In this document: positions 6,150-9,089 of the stretch, piece by piece
How positions within the stretch are numbered: the stretch's first letter is position 1
Layout: each line of letters opens with the position of its first letter
NCBI GenBank assembly: GCA_028290595.1
Contig: JAQGJO010000532.1
Coordinates: forward strand, 1 to 9,089
Direction of reading: 5' to 3'
Length of the DNA stretch: 9,089 bases
DNA from: Hyphomicrobiales bacterium
GTDB taxonomy: Bacteria; Pseudomonadota; Alphaproteobacteria; Rhizobiales; Beijerinckiaceae
Translations under genes and position numbers: made by a program
The notes under the pieces: generated by a model
Seen by the model: the letters and a program-made list of their open reading frames with translations, nothing else
Told to the model about the DNA's origin: nothing
The model's database searches: none

Positions 6150-6193
6150 GCATTTTCTTCACGCCAACCGGCTGCCACTTGGCGCGAAAATGC
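6150..6193. repeat. Two-part inverted repeat upstream of the dioxygenase operon
   Basis: GCATTTTC (6150-6157) is complementary to GAAAATGC (6186-6193), and inside it CGCCAA (6162-6167) is complementary to TTGGCG (6179-6184). The spacers between blocks are unequal (4 and 1 bp). It ends 68 bp before the dioxygenase start. It may be a regulator-binding dyad or, if transcribed, a leader hairpin; no U-run follows, so a simple terminator is unlikely. Confidence 0.5.
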
Positions 6194-6261
6194 TTTAGAA
6201 CCTGTGCCAGAAATTGCGCGGGCGGGACATCGCGCGGGTAGGACTTGGCGGGGAGGGAAAT

Positions 6262-7152
6262 ATGATTCAGGTCAAGCGTCTCGGGCATGGCACGTTTACC
6301 ACGCCCGATCTCGAACAGCAGGTCGATTACTGGACCAATGTCATTGGCCTGCAGGTCATTGAACGCGGCCGCGACAAGGTTTTCCTGGCGACCAAGCTCG
6401 GGCAGGAGGCGATCGCTCTCGAGCGCGGCCCGGAGCCCTCGATGTCGAGAATAGCCTTCCAGGTGGCGCCCGGCAGCGACCTTGGCGAAATCGTTGCAAA
6501 GTTGCAGACACTCGGCGTCACCGGTGAGAAGCGCTCGGGCATTTCGCCGGGCGTCGACGAGGCCGTGGTCTTCACCGACCCGAAGGGGACGCAGGTCGAG
6601 GTCTACGCCGACTATCGCTTCTACAAGCAGGACATGTCGGACACCGGCATCGGCCCGTTCAAATTCGGCCACGTGGCGCACCGCGTCGAGAACGTCCAGA
6701 AGACCGTCGATTTCTACACTGACGTGCTGGGCTTTCGCACCTCCGACTGGATGGGCGATCATTTCGCCTTTATGCGCTGCGGCGTCGATCACCACACGGT
6801 GAATTTCGTCCACTACGAGACGCCGGCGCTGCATCACATCGCCTTTGAGGTGAAGGACTGGTCGGAGCTGCACCGCGCTTGCGAAGTGCTCGCCAAGAAC
6901 AAGATTCCTCTGGTCTGGGGACCGTTGCGTCATGTCGTCGGGCACAACGTCGCCGCCTATCATCGCAATGCCGACGGCGTGCGCGTCGAAATGTACTGCG
7001 AGCTGGACCTGATGAAGGACGAGGAACTGGGCTATTGGGAGCCCCGGCCGTGGCATGAGGAGATGCCGCTGCGTCCCAAGCGCTGGCCCAAGGACACGTT
7101 GCGCAGCGCCTGGGGCTTCGGCTCGTTCGGCACGTTCCCAGGCTATCCGTAG
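6262..7152 (+). CDS. Two-domain VOC / type I extradiol-type dioxygenase
   Basis: This is a 296-residue protein of the length and two-domain layout of type I extradiol dioxygenases, which open catecholic rings next to the hydroxyl groups using Fe(II) or Mn(II). The start ATG 6262 follows GGGGAGGG. The C-terminal domain (about 134-250) carries the metal triad H137 (FGHVAH), H192 (LHHIAFEV) and E243 (VRVEMY). H224 and Y233 align with the second-sphere catalytic His241 and Tyr250 region of biphenyl-diol dioxygenase BphC. The N-terminal domain repeats the fold (GHGTF, SRIAFQV, VEVYAD), but its second ligand position is R63, so it is probably metal-free, as usual in this family. The tail (258-296) is Trp/Pro-rich (WEPRPWHEEMPLRPKRWPKD). 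It opens a plus-strand operon with a binding protein and a hydroxylase. Ring cleavage is likely; the substrate is unknown. Confidence 0.88.
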   Translation: MIQVKRLGHGTFTTPDLEQQVDYWTNVIGLQVIERGRDKVFLATKLGQEAIALERGPEPSMSRIAFQVAPGSDLGEIVAKLQTLGVTGEKRSGISPGVDEAVVFTDPKGTQVEVYADYRFYKQDMSDTGIGPFKFGHVAHRVENVQKTVDFYTDVLGFRTSDWMGDHFAFMRCGVDHHTVNFVHYETPALHHIAFEVKDWSELHRACEVLAKNKIPLVWGPLRHVVGHNVAAYHRNADGVRVEMYCELDLMKDEELGYWEPRPWHEEMPLRPKRWPKDTLRSAWGFGSFGTFPGYP

Positions 7153-7175
7153 CCTTCCATTTCATAACAACGAAA

Positions 7176-7190
7176 AGAAAGATTTGAGGG
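7176..7190 (+). promoter_or_regulatory. Atypical ribosome binding region of the binding-protein gene
   Basis: The purine-rich GAGGG (7186-7190) touches the ATG at 7191, too close for normal Shine-Dalgarno pairing. AGAAAGA (7176-7182) has good spacing but a poor match. The only nearby in-frame alternative, TTG at 7206, would lie 15 bp from GAGGG and shorten the signal peptide n-region. ATG 7191 stays the best start, possibly with reduced initiation or with coupling to the upstream gene. Confidence 0.4.
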
Positions 7191-8249
7191 ATGAGAAATT
7201 TTGCATTGTCGCCGGTTCGCCGTGCGTCGGTTTATCTCGCGCTCGCTGCCGGCTTCGCCGTGCTTGCTGCTGCGCCGACCATGGCCCAGACCAAAGTAAA
7301 GGTCGGCAACGTCAATACCGTCAGCGATATCTCGATTTATATCGCTGACAAGAAGGGCTATTTCAAAGCAGAAGGCCTCGACATCGAATTCATCGGCTTC
7401 CAGACGGCGGCCCGCATGATCGCACCGCTCGGCACCGGCGAGATCGATGTCGGCGGCGGCACCGTCGGCGCCGGCCTCTATAACGCCTTCTCCCGCAAGA
7501 TCGGCATCGCCATCGTTGCCGACAAGGGATCGAGCAAGCCGGGCTATAATTTCTCGCAGCTCATGGTGCGTAAGGACCTTGTCGACAGCGGCCGCTACAA
7601 GACGTTCGCCGATCTCAAGGGGCTGAAGATCGCCACGGTCGCCAAAGGCACGGGCAATGCCGCGACATTGAACTTCGCCCTCAAGCTCGGCGGCCTGTCC
7701 TTCAAGGATGCCGATATCGTCGAACTCGGCTTTCCCCAGCATGTGCCGGCCTATGCCAACAAGGCGATCGACGCCAGCATCACCAACGAGCCGACATTGA
7801 CCTTGATCGAGCGCCGCGGCTATGCGGTTCGCGTCGACAAGAAGGAAGAGGTCTATCCCGACCACCAGACGGCTGTGCTGCTGTATTCCGACAAGTTCCG
7901 CAAGGAGCGGGCAGGGGATGCGCTGAAGTTCATGCGCGCCTATATCCGCGGCGCCCGCGACTACAATGATTCGCTGAAAGACGGCCGCATCGCCGGCCCC
8001 AATGCCGACGAAGTCATTGCGACCCTGGTGCAATACACCGAAGTCAAGGATCCCGAACTGCATCGCGATACCACGCCGAACGCCTGCGATCCGAACGGCA
8101 ATGTCAATATTGCCAGCCTCGAGGACGACCTCAACTTCTTCAAAGCCGACGGCCTGATCGAGGACAAGAACATCAAAGCGACGGATGTGATCGATCTGAG
8201 CTTTGCCCAGAAGGTCCAGGCTGAACTCGGCGCCTATGTGAAGAAATAG
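7191..8249 (+). CDS. ABC transporter substrate-binding protein, NMT1/SsuA-like
   Basis: This is a 352-residue periplasmic binding protein. Residues 1-32 form a Sec signal peptide (RR, then SVYLALAAGFAVLAAAPTMA, cleaved before Q33). The mature protein begins with the first lobe of the NMT1/SsuA/TauA fold: VKVGNVNTVSDISIYIADKK followed by GYFKAEGLDIEF. It continues with GEIDVGGGTVGAGLYNA (about 83-99), FADLKGLKIATVAKGTGN (about 139-156) and DASITNEPTL. Relatives bind alkanesulfonates, taurine, pyrimidine precursors or aromatic acids and deliver them to an ABC importer. No permease or ATPase gene is visible on either side within the window, so they may follow the hydroxylase. The start is slightly odd: GAGGG abuts the ATG, and a better-spaced but weak AGAAAGA lies at 7176-7182. 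It begins 38 bp after the dioxygenase and ends 22 bp before the hydroxylase. Confidence 0.9.
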   Translation: MRNFALSPVRRASVYLALAAGFAVLAAAPTMAQTKVKVGNVNTVSDISIYIADKKGYFKAEGLDIEFIGFQTAARMIAPLGTGEIDVGGGTVGAGLYNAFSRKIGIAIVADKGSSKPGYNFSQLMVRKDLVDSGRYKTFADLKGLKIATVAKGTGNAATLNFALKLGGLSFKDADIVELGFPQHVPAYANKAIDASITNEPTLTLIERRGYAVRVDKKEEVYPDHQTAVLLYSDKFRKERAGDALKFMRAYIRGARDYNDSLKDGRIAGPNADEVIATLVQYTEVKDPELHRDTTPNACDPNGNVNIASLEDDLNFFKADGLIEDKNIKATDVIDLSFAQKVQAELGAYVKK

Positions 8250-8271
8250 TGCCGCTGCACCGGAGAACGTT

Positions 8272-9089
8272 ATGCATATAGCCATTGCCGGAGGCGGAAT
8301 TGCCGGCCTCTGCCTCGCGCTCAATCTGAAGAACCGCGGCATCGATTGCACGGTTTATGAGCGCGTGCCCGATGTGAAGGAACTCGGCGTCGGCATCACT
8401 TTGTTGCCCCATGCCATGCGCGAGTTCGCGGCGCTCGGCCTTGCCGACGAACTGGAAAAGCAAGGCATCGTCAATCTCGACAGTTGCTTCTTCAACCGCT
8501 TCGGCCAGCTCATCTACAAGGAACCGCGCGGGCGCTATGCCGGCTATCCGCAGCCGGGGGTCGGCATTCATCGCGGCAAGCTGCATATGACCCTGTTCCG
8601 CGCCGCCGTCGAAAGGCTCGGCAAGGATCATGTGCTCACCGACTGGTCATGCAGCGGGTTCGATCAGGACGACAGCGGCGTCACCGTTCATTTCAAGACC
8701 GCTGACGGCAAGGACCGGCCATCGGTGCGCGCCGACGCGCTGATCGCCTGCGACGGCATCAATTCGACCATCCGCAAACAGCTTTATCCCGGCGACAAGA
8801 CCGCCTTCGGCGGCATCAATACTTGGCGCGGCGTCACCCGCCGCAAGCCGATCCTGTCCGGCCGCTCCTATATGCGCGTCGGCTCGATCAGGACCGGCAA
8901 GATGGTGATCTATCCGATCATCAACGACATCGACGGCGAGGGCAATCAGCTCATCAACTGGATGGCCGAGATCGAACAGCCGCAGGCTGGTCACAAAAAC
9001 GACTGGTACCAGGCCGGCAAGCTTGAGGACTTCAAGCACATTTACGAAACCTGGCGGTTCGACTGGCTCGACGTCGCCGACATGATCGA
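8272..9089 (+). CDS. PhzS-like FAD-dependent aromatic hydroxylase, 5' part
   Basis: The frame is open from ATG 8272 (GGAGA at 8262-8266) to the right edge, giving 272 residues without a stop; the usual length is about 380-410. It is a group A flavoprotein monooxygenase, which hydroxylates aromatic rings with NAD(P)H and O2. The FAD-binding Rossmann motif is GGGIAG (7-12) after beta strand HIAIA, with ribose-binding E30 in YERV. The second FAD motif is ACDGINSTIRK (159-169), with D161-G162. Stretches ELGVGI (37-42), EPRG (84-87), GIHRGKL (98-104), GGINTWRGVT (180-189), YPI (214-216) and INWM (228-231) match my memory of Pseudomonas PhzS, a phenazine-1-carboxylate-derivative hydroxylase. This is closer than to classical 4-hydroxybenzoate hydroxylase. 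It is the third gene of the dioxygenase operon. The substrate is not readable; the family is confident. Confidence 0.9.
   Translation, partial: MHIAIAGGGIAGLCLALNLKNRGIDCTVYERVPDVKELGVGITLLPHAMREFAALGLADELEKQGIVNLDSCFFNRFGQLIYKEPRGRYAGYPQPGVGIHRGKLHMTLFRAAVERLGKDHVLTDWSCSGFDQDDSGVTVHFKTADGKDRPSVRADALIACDGINSTIRKQLYPGDKTAFGGINTWRGVTRRKPILSGRSYMRVGSIRTGKMVIYPIINDIDGEGNQLINWMAEIEQPQAGHKNDWYQAGKLEDFKHIYETWRFDWLDVADMI

Larger units (their letters stand above)
5979..6261. promoter_or_regulatory. Divergent control region between the two catabolic units
   Basis: This 283-bp gap separates the divergent amidohydrolase and dioxygenase genes and contains no convincing coding frame. It must carry both promoters and probably the binding site of a regulator encoded elsewhere. 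Visible content is a possible minus-strand promoter (6019-6048), a leader hairpin next to the amidohydrolase ribosome site (GGCGCG 5994-5999 with CGCGCC 6004-6009), an imperfect dyad at 6099-6114 (CAGTTGGCGGCCACTG), and a larger inverted repeat at 6150-6193. Strong ribosome sites lie at both ends (AGGGAGG for minus, GGGGAGGG for plus). Confidence 0.6.

Noticed and set aside
7143..8351. A 402-residue minus-strand open frame covering the whole binding-protein gene
   Set aside because: The plus strand has a clear signal peptide and a recognised binding-protein fold. The antisense product has no recognisable motif and spans parts of three genes.

Overview
The window looks like chromosomal DNA of a high-GC alphaproteobacterium, most likely in the Hyphomicrobiales (Bradyrhizobium, Rhodopseudomonas or Mesorhizobium type). 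Three things point there: strong G/C bias at third codon positions, two small proteins of a kind I associate with that order (a secreted coiled-coil protein and a DUF6460-like membrane protein), and an intergenic palindromic repeat (TCATGCCCG...CTTGT...CGGG...ATCCACG) of a type I recall as common there. The genus cannot be fixed from the sequence alone.

Layout. (1) 1-1140, plus strand: the 3' end of a LuxR/FixJ-type response regulator, a small exported coiled-coil protein, and a small two-helix membrane protein. This looks like ordinary chromosomal background. (2) 1274-3209, plus strand: a two-gene unit with a 34-bp gap, an enoyl-CoA hydratase/isomerase-family protein followed by a short MetE-like methyltransferase with all four zinc ligands. 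(3) 3210-3401: an intergenic gap between converging genes, filled mostly by a 131-bp inverted-repeat element. (4) 3402-5978, minus strand: a Tat-exported ACMSD-like amidohydrolase followed by an NtaA/SnaA/DszA-type flavin monooxygenase. (5) 5979-6261: the divergent control region. (6) 6262 to the right edge, plus strand: a two-domain extradiol-type dioxygenase, an NMT1/SsuA-like periplasmic binding protein, and the first 272 codons of a PhzS-like FAD hydroxylase, tightly spaced as an operon.

Working together. The two divergent units (4 and 6) read best as one catabolic island. A binding protein captures a small, probably aromatic or heteroaromatic compound. A PhzS-like hydroxylase could install hydroxyl groups, the extradiol enzyme could open the ring, the FMNH2-dependent monooxygenase could oxidise or cleave a heteroatom bond, and the amidohydrolase could decarboxylate or hydrolyse a compound in the periplasm. 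This pathway is inference: no substrate can be read from the sequence, and no ABC permease or ATPase, flavin reductase or dedicated regulator lies inside the window. The ECH/MetE-like pair may or may not belong to it.

The best non-coding observation is the 3236-3366 element. Its two arms differ at four positions, and two of those differences are the two partners of one base pair in the small hairpin each arm forms, which is a compensatory change that preserves the hairpin.
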